A stretch of DNA of 64,000 nucleotides from Polynucleobacter sp. es-EL-1 (GTDB taxonomy: Bacteria; Pseudomonadota; Gammaproteobacteria; Burkholderiales; Burkholderiaceae). Below are positions 57,969 to 64,000 of this stretch, piece by piece. The notes below the pieces were generated by a model. That model was not told the origin of the DNA and ran no database searches. It saw nothing but the letters and a program-made list of their open reading frames with translations. The stretch's first letter is position 1. Every line of letters begins with the position of its first letter. Location of the stretch: NCBI RefSeq assembly GCF_018687975.1, contig NZ_CP061310.1:868001-932000 (forward strand), in the 5' to 3' direction. The position numbers and the translations under genes are program-made.

Positions 57969-58865
57969 ATGAGTAAGCTCAAACTGGGTTTTGTAGGACT
58001 AGGCATTATGGGCGCCCCAATGGCAGGCCATTTAGTCGCTAGCGGCCATGAGGTGTATGTCAATACCCGTAGCCAAGTACCCCCAGAGCTAGCCAATAGT
58101 GCAGCGATTGTCTGCGCTAGCCCAGCAGAAGTAGCGCGCCAAGCTGACATCATCATCACCATGCTGCCGGATACCCCTGATGTGGAAAAAGTCCTCTTTG
58201 GGGATCAAGGCATTGCCCAAGGCTTGAGCGCTGGCAAGATCGTCGTTGATATGAGCTCAATCTCCCCGATTAGCACCCAAGAGTTTGCGAAGCGGATTAA
58301 TGCGCTAGGCTGTGAGTATGTCGATGCTCCCGTCTCCGGTGGCCAAGTAGGGGCAAAGGCAGCGAGCCTCACCATCATGGTGGGCGCTAGTGAGGCGACC
58401 TTTGCTAAGGTCAAACCCATTTTTGAACTCATGGGCAAGAACATTACCTTAGTTGGCGCCAATGGCGCTGGTCAAATTACCAAGGTAGCCAATCAAATCA
58501 TCGTCGCGCTCAATATTGAAGCGGTTGCCGAAGCCTTAGTCTTTGCTGCTAAAGCAGGGGCTGATCCAGCCAAAGTAAGGCAAGCCCTGATGGGCGGCTT
58601 TGCTAGCTCCAAGATACTCGAAGTGCATGGTGAGCGCATGATCAATCGCACCTTTGATCCTGGCTTTAGGATTGAGCTGCATCAAAAGGATTTAAGTCTG
58701 GCACTCAGTAGTGCTAAAGCCTTGGGCGTATCACTACCCAATACCGCTACGGCTCAAGAACTCTTTAATGCCTGCAGTGCCCATGGTGGCAAAGCCTGGG
58801 ATCACTCTGCCATGGTCAAAGCCCTAGAGAAGCTAGCGAACTTTGAGATGGGGAATAAGGGGTAG
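57969..58865 (+). CDS. glxR: Tartronate semialdehyde reductase (2-hydroxy-3-oxopropionate reductase)
   Basis: A 298-residue beta-hydroxyacid dehydrogenase. The NAD-binding start is FVGLGIMGAPMAGHLVASGH; the substrate motif DAPVSGGQVGA and the catalytic Lys in GQITKVANQIIVA follow. It reduces tartronate semialdehyde to D-glycerate. The gene follows hyi by 75 bases with AAGGA before the ATG, as in gcl-hyi-glxR operons. Like hyi it has a distinctly higher GC content than flanking genes, which may mean acquisition or a shared codon bias. GarR would be an alternative name; context favours GlxR. Confidence 0.92.
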   Translation: MSKLKLGFVGLGIMGAPMAGHLVASGHEVYVNTRSQVPPELANSAAIVCASPAEVARQADIIITMLPDTPDVEKVLFGDQGIAQGLSAGKIVVDMSSISPISTQEFAKRINALGCEYVDAPVSGGQVGAKAASLTIMVGASEATFAKVKPIFELMGKNITLVGANGAGQITKVANQIIVALNIEAVAEALVFAAKAGADPAKVRQALMGGFASSKILEVHGERMINRTFDPGFRIELHQKDLSLALSSAKALGVSLPNTATAQELFNACSAHGGKAWDHSAMVKALEKLANFEMGNKG

Positions 58866-58868
58866 GAG

Positions 58869-59456
58869 ATGAGCAAAACTTTACTAGTCTATTTACACGG
58901 CTTTCGCTCATCACCGCGTTCCTCAAAAGCAGTGATGACGGGGGAGGCCATAAGTGCGCTTACTAGCAAAGATCATTCTTACGAATGGTATTGTCCGCAG
59001 TTATTAGCATCTCCAAAGCAAAGCATGGACATGGTGACAAGCCATATCGATCAATCTGATGCAGATAACATCATCATTATTGGTTCGTCCCTAGGTGGCT
59101 TTTACACTAACTATTTAGCTGAGAAATATCAGTGCAAAGGAATTGCTCTGAATCCAGCGGTATATGCAGCCCGCGAGTTAGAACCCCATGTTGGCATGAT
59201 GACTGAATACGATAGCGATAAGCCCTTTGACTTTAAAGCTCAGTACATCGATGAATTACGAGCGCTACAAGTAGAGAAAATCTCCGATCCCCAGCGCTAT
59301 TTTTTAATTGCTGCCAAAGGTGATGAACTACTAGACTGGAAAGAAATGGTGGCCTTTTACAAAGGTGCAAAACAACTGGTGCTAGAAGGTAGTGATCATG
59401 GCATTGCCGACTATGCTGACCATCTACCTGCAGTAATGGACTTTATACAGAGCTAG
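58869..59456 (+). CDS. YqiA/YcfP-family alpha/beta hydrolase (esterase)
   Basis: A 195-residue small alpha/beta hydrolase of the UPF0227 family. The start LLVYLHGFRSSPRSSKA, the nucleophile elbow IIGSSLGGFYTNYLAEKY (Ser), the acid in AKGDELLDW and the His in GSDHGIADYADHL are all present. YqiA of E. coli is an esterase on short-chain acyl substrates; the physiological substrate is unknown. It starts three bases after the glxR stop and GGGGTAGGAG precedes the ATG, so it is in the same transcript although its base composition is lower in GC. Confidence 0.88.
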   Translation: MSKTLLVYLHGFRSSPRSSKAVMTGEAISALTSKDHSYEWYCPQLLASPKQSMDMVTSHIDQSDADNIIIIGSSLGGFYTNYLAEKYQCKGIALNPAVYAARELEPHVGMMTEYDSDKPFDFKAQYIDELRALQVEKISDPQRYFLIAAKGDELLDWKEMVAFYKGAKQLVLEGSDHGIADYADHLPAVMDFIQS

Positions 59457-59463
59457 TCTTTTC

Positions 59464-60477
59464 TTGACTGCATTTGCATCTCACTTCAATTCTGCTGGCC
59501 GGAGAACATCTTTATGGATTCTCTTAGCAGCTATTTTTATCTCAATATTGGGGCACCTGATTTTATTTTTCGGGTTACCGTTTCTTTCGTTTAGTAGTGC
59601 GCCACCAATATCGGAAGATCTCATTATCAAAACAGATTTACGTGTGGAGCCGCCGCAGAAAATTCAGCTCTCTAGTGCTCCTAAGAAACGCGCACAACCC
59701 AAGAGTGCCAATGCAATCTCAGCGGATCCATTGCCCGATGGTGACGGCGATGGCAAAGGAAAGCAGGGTGGTCTTGGAGATCAATCAGGTCAAGCTTTTC
59801 AATTGCCTGAATCTGGCACATATTATTTTGATGCTTATGTAGATGGGCAGCTTTACCAAACGGCACAACTTGATTGGATTACAGAAGGCAATCAATATCG
59901 TCTTTATATCAATATCCCTTATGCAGTCGTAGGCCCTTTTGTATTTGAATCCCGTGGCTCAGTCGATGCTTATGGAATTGCTCCAGCAATTTACTGGACT
60001 AAGCGCGGTGATAAGCCGCCAAGATATTCTCGATTCGATCGCGATGGTCAGGGTGGTGGAAAAATGTTTTTCTCAGAAAAGCCTGATCACACTCCAGAAA
60101 TTATTCCTGGTACGCAAGATCGATTTAGCCTGATGTTTCAATTGGCATCGCTGCTCAATGGCAGTGACAAAATTGATGAGGCAGGGTCGATTCGCGGCAT
60201 TCCGGTAGTCGATTACGATACCTTGGAGATGTGGCAATTTAAAAGCTACGGTGAAAACGACTCAGAGGATATACCGAGCCTTGGTAAGTCAATCAATCGC
60301 CACTATGCATTGATGCAGCGCGAAAGCAGCCCCTATAAACGACAAGTCGATATTTGGTTAGCAAAAGATTTGGATTGGCTACCCGGCAGAATGCGCTCAC
60401 TAGAATCAAATGGACGGGTGCTGGAGTTAGTCTTTAAGCAAAGAGCGCCTATTGACCGCTCTAAGCTAATTGACTAA
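59464..60477 (+). CDS. DUF3108 protein with a TonB-like N-terminal anchor
   Basis: A 337-residue protein. One N-terminal membrane segment (about residues 17-37, LWILLAAIFISILGHLILFF) is followed by a proline/lysine and glycine/aspartate-rich linker (about 60-115, including GDGDGKGKQGGLG), a layout like TonB-type envelope proteins. The C-terminal domain (about 118-335) fits DUF3108, a beta-rich periplasmic fold (YYFDAYVDGQLYQTAQLDWI, PRYSRFDRDGQGGGKMFF, QVDIWLAKDLDWLPGRMR). The start is a TTG at 59464; there is no in-frame ATG near the N-terminus and no clear ribosome-binding site. Function unknown. It ends at a terminator shared with the convergent channel gene. Confidence 0.75.
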   Translation: MTAFASHFNSAGRRTSLWILLAAIFISILGHLILFFGLPFLSFSSAPPISEDLIIKTDLRVEPPQKIQLSSAPKKRAQPKSANAISADPLPDGDGDGKGKQGGLGDQSGQAFQLPESGTYYFDAYVDGQLYQTAQLDWITEGNQYRLYINIPYAVVGPFVFESRGSVDAYGIAPAIYWTKRGDKPPRYSRFDRDGQGGGKMFFSEKPDHTPEIIPGTQDRFSLMFQLASLLNGSDKIDEAGSIRGIPVVDYDTLEMWQFKSYGENDSEDIPSLGKSINRHYALMQRESSPYKRQVDIWLAKDLDWLPGRMRSLESNGRVLELVFKQRAPIDRSKLID

Positions 60478-60486
60478 CTGATCGGC

Positions 60487-61023
60487 CTAAAACCCCGAAC
60501 CTGATTTGGGGTTTTGAGGCTTTCCTAGTAAGGCGCCCATCATCGTGTAAAGAGCGGCGCCAGAGAGTGATACCGCAAATATTCCACTAAATGAAATGAT
60601 GATGGGAATGATTTTCCAGCGCTCAACCAGTGTGTAATCTCCGAAACCAACGGTGGTATACATCTCTCCAGCAAAATAGAGAGTCTGGAGGTTAGTTGGA
60701 AAAACTTGCAAGCCAATGCAGATATAGGCCCAAGCAATGATTTCTAGAAGATGTATGCCGACTATCAATAATATGGCGATGAAGTACGATAAAAAGTTAG
60801 CACCATAAACCTGCTTGTTTTCTAACTTGTTATCAACCCAGTGAAAGATGCCTGCTATCACTAAAACGGCGACTCCATGAATAGTCAGCATCAAACAAGC
60901 CAGAACTAGCAAAAATACAATATCGCTATTGCCTACATCCGCATTAATCTCAGCAAAGAGAGTGCCAAGACTGGGAAGGGAGTTTAGGCCTGGAAGCCTT
61001 TCTAATAAGTCAGTAAATGTCAT
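60487..61023 (-). CDS. Potassium-channel-family protein (ion channel 2 pore)
   Basis: A 178-residue membrane protein with about four hydrophobic segments. Near residue 130, MYTTVGFGDYTL is a K+ selectivity-filter signature (TVGFGD variant of TVGYGD), placed between two membrane helices, the Ion_trans_2 layout. The N-terminal half has two further segments (FLLVLACLMLTIHGVAVLVI and NFLSYFIAILLIVGIHLLEI). No RCK or cyclic-nucleotide domain follows. I use the ATG at 61023; a TTG at 61035 is also possible. A minus-strand TATAAT lies about 50 bases upstream. The ion specificity is inferred from the filter. Confidence 0.85.
   Translation of the reverse strand: MTFTDLLERLPGLNSLPSLGTLFAEINADVGNSDIVFLLVLACLMLTIHGVAVLVIAGIFHWVDNKLENKQVYGANFLSYFIAILLIVGIHLLEIIAWAYICIGLQVFPTNLQTLYFAGEMYTTVGFGDYTLVERWKIIPIIISFSGIFAVSLSGAALYTMMGALLGKPQNPKSGSGF
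60489..60515. terminator. Terminator hairpin inside the 3' end of the ion channel gene
   Basis: AAAACCCC (60489-60496) pairs with GGGGTTTT (60508-60515) around an 11-base loop. On the plus strand it ends the DUF3108 gene; it also overlaps the last codons and stop of the convergent channel gene. Confidence 0.6.
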
Positions 61024-61072
61024 TGTCGTTACCAAGAGTTTCTAGATTTATTTCTTATTTGACATAATAATG

Positions 61073-61078
61073 ATTATA
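61073..61078 (-). promoter_or_regulatory. Candidate -10 of the channel gene
   Basis: A perfect TATAAT on the minus strand with no clear -35 at 16-18 bases; the transcript would have a leader of about 43 bases. Confidence 0.35.
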
Positions 61079-61099
61079 CGCAGTAAGCATATATGGTGA

Positions 61100-61801
61100 T
61101 TAGGTAGGAGTCTTTATTGGGCCACCAGGATATGGCTGTTTGTAGACCTTTTCCCAGCGTGACTTTAAGCCATCACGGATGTCGTCTTTACTAAATAACT
61201 CTGCAACATCAATTGCCGTATAGCCTTCATGATTACGCATCTTAAGATCCGCACCTTTATCTAGCAAAAACTTAATGAGCTCATCGTTTCCGGAGCTCAC
61301 AGCCATCATTAATGGGGTTGTTTCACTCGGACTGAGCGCATTGACTTTGGCGCCATTGGCAACCAGAAATTGAGCCACTTCAAGCTTTCCGGTTGAGCAA
61401 GCGTAATGCAATGGTGTCCAACCGGTCTTATTGACGTCTACCTTCTTGTCCAAGACTAAGGTTTTAACCACTGGAAGCTCACCCTCAATAGAGGCCATCA
61501 TGAGTGGAGTTTCACCGCTCTTATTGGCTAAATTGGGATTTATCGCTGGGTTAGCTAGCAAAAAATCAATTACTTTCATGGACTTATCGCGAATAGCCAC
61601 AATGAGCATTGGATTGCCCTTTGGATCAATCGCATTTGGGTTAACACCTGCCTTGAGTAAATCCTGAATTTCAGAAACATCATCAAACTTAGCTGCCTTA
61701 GTGAAATCATCAATTTGGCTAGCTGTTTGGGCAAAAACAATACTATTAGCAGCCATCAAGGTGCATAAGACAAGACGTTTTAACTTAAGTGAACTTCTCA
61801 T
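61100..61801 (-). CDS. Exported ankyrin-repeat protein
   Basis: A 233-residue protein with a signal peptide (about residues 1-24, LVLCTLMAANSIVFAQ). Five or so ankyrin repeats follow, with characteristic GVNPNAIDPKGNPMLIVAI, PNLANKSGETPLMMAS, VNKTGWTPLHYACSTGKLEV, VNALSPSETTPLMMAVSSGN and HEGYTAIDVAELF. Ankyrin repeats bind protein partners; a periplasmic ankyrin protein of this kind lies next to tatD in many betaproteobacteria but its partner is not known to me. The ATG overlaps the tatD stop by one base (TAATG), so the two are translationally coupled. Confidence 0.88.
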   Translation of the reverse strand: MRSSLKLKRLVLCTLMAANSIVFAQTASQIDDFTKAAKFDDVSEIQDLLKAGVNPNAIDPKGNPMLIVAIRDKSMKVIDFLLANPAINPNLANKSGETPLMMASIEGELPVVKTLVLDKKVDVNKTGWTPLHYACSTGKLEVAQFLVANGAKVNALSPSETTPLMMAVSSGNDELIKFLLDKGADLKMRNHEGYTAIDVAELFSKDDIRDGLKSRWEKVYKQPYPGGPIKTPT

Positions 61802-62586
61802 TATATTGCTCTATTTAATTGAAAACATTGGAAAAAATTAGAACTTGTCTTATTAGCAAGCTCCTCAACTGAGACTCCTTTGAGATTAGCTACAAACTCA
61901 CCAACTTTGGATACCCACGCGGGTTCATTTGTTTTGCCGCGATAAGGAATGGGTGCCAAATACGGCGAATCAGTCTCTATCAGCATGCGATCCAGGGGAA
62001 CTTGCTTGCAAGTTTCTTGAAGGTCCTTGGCGCTCTTAAAGGTCACAATCCCTGAAAATGAGATGAAGAAGCCCATTTCCATGGCCGCTTTTGCAACTGC
62101 AGTGCTTTCAGTAAAGCAATGCATCACCCCGCCAACTTGATCTGCACCCTCCTCTTTGAGAATTCTGAGGGTATCTTCAGAAGCTGAGCGTGTATGGATG
62201 ATCAGCGGCTTCCCAGAGGCAATTGCAGCCCGAATATGGGTTCTAAAACGTTCTCTTTGCCATTCCATTGAGTCATAACTGCGATCACCCATGCGGTAGT
62301 AATCCAGGCCAGTTTCCCCGATCGCAATAATCTTGGGATGTTTGGCCTCAGCAAGCAAAAACTCAAGCGAAGGCTCAGGGGTATCTTCATAATCCGGGTG
62401 AACGCCAACCGACGCATAAAGATGCGAATGCTCCTCAGCCAACTGACGCACCTTTGGATAATCTGGGATATCGACAGAAACGCACAATGCATGACTCACT
62501 TTGCAGGCAGCCATATTGGCCAAAACCTCTGGCAAACGGGCTTGAAATTCAGGGAAATCGAGATGGCAATGTGAGTCTATAAACAT
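61801..62586 (-). CDS. tatD: TatD-family hydrolase (3'-5' DNase)
   Basis: A 261-residue TIM-barrel metal-dependent hydrolase. The first metal site is MFIDSHCHLDF, further ligands are in GETGLDYYR and IIHTRSASED, and the last active-site Asp is in IETDSPYLAP. TatD and YcfH proteins act as 3'-5' exonucleases in DNA repair or apoptosis-like DNA breakdown. It is 11 bases downstream of holB and coupled to the ankyrin gene. The position next to holB fits YcfH rather than the Tat-operon TatD, although the family name is the same. Confidence 0.93.
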   Translation of the reverse strand: MFIDSHCHLDFPEFQARLPEVLANMAACKVSHALCVSVDIPDYPKVRQLAEEHSHLYASVGVHPDYEDTPEPSLEFLLAEAKHPKIIAIGETGLDYYRMGDRSYDSMEWQRERFRTHIRAAIASGKPLIIHTRSASEDTLRILKEEGADQVGGVMHCFTESTAVAKAAMEMGFFISFSGIVTFKSAKDLQETCKQVPLDRMLIETDSPYLAPIPYRGKTNEPAWVSKVGEFVANLKGVSVEELANKTSSNFFQCFQLNRAI

Positions 62587-62597
62587 AGACCTCTATT

Positions 62598-63746
62598 TTA
62601 GTCTTCAAATACCTGTTGGTATTGGGAAAGCAGTGCTTCTAGCTGAATTCGGGTGGCTAATGGATGATTTTCATGACGCCTTGCAAGCGTTAAGGCTTTC
62701 CAAAGACGGAGTAACTTAGGTAAGCGAATCTGCGCAGCAAGAGTTCTCATCTGCGCTTCATGCTTTGGATAAAAGCGAGGGTAACCTGACTGAGTCACAC
62801 TTTGCAGATCCGAAATCCAGCGCTGCATGGTTGCTAGTATGACTGAGTATTTAGCTTTTTGAATTTTCTCAGCTGCATCAAGCCATTGGATATTGCTTCC
62901 TTGCGCTAAGGATTGTAATAAGTGACGTGATGCTGCGATTGAAATCGATAGCTCATCTTTATCATCTTGATGATGGCGAGCGATTAGTGATTCTAAAACA
63001 GCATAAGGCGCCCCGCCCTGCTCATCATAGATAGACTCCACATCAGCACTTTTAGTTTTTAATTCTGGAATGGCTTTAACTTGCTCCTCAAGCCATTGCA
63101 AACCCGTCTGGCGATCAGGCCTTGGTGCTGCAATCAAACGGCAGCGAGAGCGAATGGTGGGAAGAACGCGATCAAGGCGATCTGCCAGCAAAATAAAGAT
63201 TGTGTTGCTAGGTGGCTCTTCCAAGGATTTGAGCAGTGTGTTGGCCGCATCAGAACGCAGCATTTCAAGGGGATAAATCAAGATAACGCGATTACCACCT
63301 CGGTGCGAGCCTATTGATAGCCCTTCAATTGCACTTCGCGTCTCCTCGATGGAGATATTTTTTTTCTCTTTTTTATCGCCAGAATCTGCATCGCTATCGT
63401 CCAGATTTTTTTTGGCCTTTTTCGGAGAGTCAGTATCTACATCCAAGTCACCATGAGGCAAAAGCTTGCGATGCGTCTCTGGAACTAAGGCAATAAAGTC
63501 AGGGTGATTGCCTGAAGAAAACCAATGACAGGCCTCGCAATGATTGCAAGGCTTAGCTTGATTAGAGCTGCCCTCACACAATAGCGCTTTCGCTAACTCG
63601 ATCGAAAATTGAAACTTACCAATGCCTGATTGGCCATGAATCAACACTGCATTTGGCAATGAACCTAAATCGATTGCATTCCAAATGGGTTCTAACCAAG
63701 GGGCAATTGTCTTTGATTGAATCTGATCGAATGAAGTAATGCTCAT
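62598..63746 (-). CDS. holB: DNA polymerase III delta' subunit
   Basis: A 382-residue clamp-loader subunit. The N-terminal AAA+-like domain has VLIHGQSGIGKFQFSIELAKALL, a modified P-loop, and the zinc module with four cysteines (CEGSS, CNHCEAC). The sensor/SRC-like SRCRLI and RVILIYPLEMLRSDAANTLLKSLEEPP follow. Between about residues 100 and 145 an insertion rich in Asp, Ser and Lys (DVDTDSPKKAKKNLDD, then SGDKKEKKNIS) extends the protein beyond the usual length of about 330. The stop of the adjacent tmk ends directly at its ATG. It assembles with delta, tau/gamma, chi and the psi-like subunit whose candidate gene is at 12662-13210. Confidence 0.94.
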   Translation of the reverse strand: MSITSFDQIQSKTIAPWLEPIWNAIDLGSLPNAVLIHGQSGIGKFQFSIELAKALLCEGSSNQAKPCNHCEACHWFSSGNHPDFIALVPETHRKLLPHGDLDVDTDSPKKAKKNLDDSDADSGDKKEKKNISIEETRSAIEGLSIGSHRGGNRVILIYPLEMLRSDAANTLLKSLEEPPSNTIFILLADRLDRVLPTIRSRCRLIAAPRPDRQTGLQWLEEQVKAIPELKTKSADVESIYDEQGGAPYAVLESLIARHHQDDKDELSISIAASRHLLQSLAQGSNIQWLDAAEKIQKAKYSVILATMQRWISDLQSVTQSGYPRFYPKHEAQMRTLAAQIRLPKLLRLWKALTLARRHENHPLATRIQLEALLSQYQQVFED

Positions 63747-64000
63747 TTAGAGTTTGATCTTGAGAGCTTGAAGTTCGGACCAAATTTGCTCAGGAGTTTG
63801 GGTGGCATCCACAAGATAAAATCGACTAGGATCCGCTTTAGCTCGACGCAAATATTCTTGGCGAACTTTTTCAAAGAAGCCTAAATCCATTTGTTCAAAT
63901 TTATCAGGTACACGCACTTTGGATCTTCGTGCCTGAGCGATCTCGCCTGGTAAATCAAATAAAAAGGTGATGTTGGGCTGAAGCAGGTGTCCATCTGAAG
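63747..64000 (-). CDS. tmk: Thymidylate kinase, C-terminal part (5' part outside the window)
   Basis: The last 84 codons of a gene that enters from beyond base 64000. The visible protein has ITFLFDLPGEIAQARRS, KFEQMDLGFFEKVRQEYLRR and a C-terminus FYLVDATQTPEQIWSELQAL, matching the end of TMK, where the LID region precedes DRFE-like residues (here PDKFEQ). It phosphorylates dTMP to dTDP. The stop codon (63747-63749 complement) is immediately next to the holB start codon. The N-terminal P-loop is not in the window. Confidence 0.9.
   Translation of the reverse strand, partial: SDGHLLQPNITFLFDLPGEIAQARRSKVRVPDKFEQMDLGFFEKVRQEYLRRAKADPSRFYLVDATQTPEQIWSELQALKIKL

Overview
The window looks like chromosomal core sequence of a free-living betaproteobacterium with a moderate GC content, most consistent with Polynucleobacter or a close relative in the Burkholderiaceae. 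That assignment is an inference from gene families and gene order: PhaC/PhaB/PhaR with rimO, pyrG-kdsA-eno-ftsB, tRNA-Leu-tig-clpPX-lon, tsaB-rimI, and tmk-holB-tatD. No database search was possible. Nearly the whole window is coding. I found no insertion sequence, prophage, CRISPR array, toxin-antitoxin pair or recognisable defence system.

Layout. 1-2417: a RidA-like partial gene and a CoxE-type VWA protein with its MoxR ATPase, all on the minus strand. 2549-3309: a tandem pair of small periplasmic cytochromes c behind a perfect FNR-type box. 3375-11412: a GntR/FCD regulator diverging from a five-gene operon (mut, meaB, pccB, pccA and a methylmalonyl-CoA epimerase-like VOC gene) that takes propionyl-CoA to succinyl-CoA. 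11429-13210: tsaB, rimI and a small cysteine-free protein resembling the psi (HolD) clamp-loader subunit. 13216-18447: lplT, alr, bamD, rluD, pgeF. 18552-24250: polyhydroxybutyrate genes phaC, phaB, phaR, then rimO and the thiolase phaA. 24283-30019: serB, mfd, ispD, ispF. 30102-36447: tRNA-Leu, tig, clpP, clpX, lon, tRNA-Val (protein quality control). 36566-44233: a PpiD-like chaperone, tesA, a lone ABC ATPase, purL and a spermidine-synthase-fold protein. 44311-52434: acnB, then pyrG-kdsA-eno-ftsB, then hslO. 52501-54345: gltX and a tRNA-Ala/Glu/Asp cluster. 54358-56946: a membrane-anchored exonuclease, an M48 lipoprotein protease and a two-repeat periplasmic protein. 57105-60477: hyi, glxR, a YqiA-like esterase and a DUF3108 protein. 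60487-64000: an ion channel, an exported ankyrin protein, tatD, holB and the 3' part of tmk.

How the genes fit together. The propionyl-CoA operon feeds succinyl-CoA to the TCA cycle (AcnB is also here), while the PHB genes store surplus acetyl-CoA. Three replication or repair factors (the HolD candidate, HolB, Mfd) and three ATP-dependent protease or unfoldase genes (clpP, clpX, lon) sit among envelope genes (bamD, ppiD, lplT, alr, kdsA, ftsB).

The points most worth a second look are the HolD-like gene beside rimI, a PpiD without its parvulin domain, a membrane-anchored DEDDh exonuclease, an epimerase-like VOC protein with Gln in place of the first metal-binding His, the FNR box ahead of the cytochromes, back-to-back promoters serving two apparently leaderless genes (mfd/ispD), and two palindromes plus a tandem repeat in the only gene-free stretch above 300 bases that carries no RNA gene (46897-47221).
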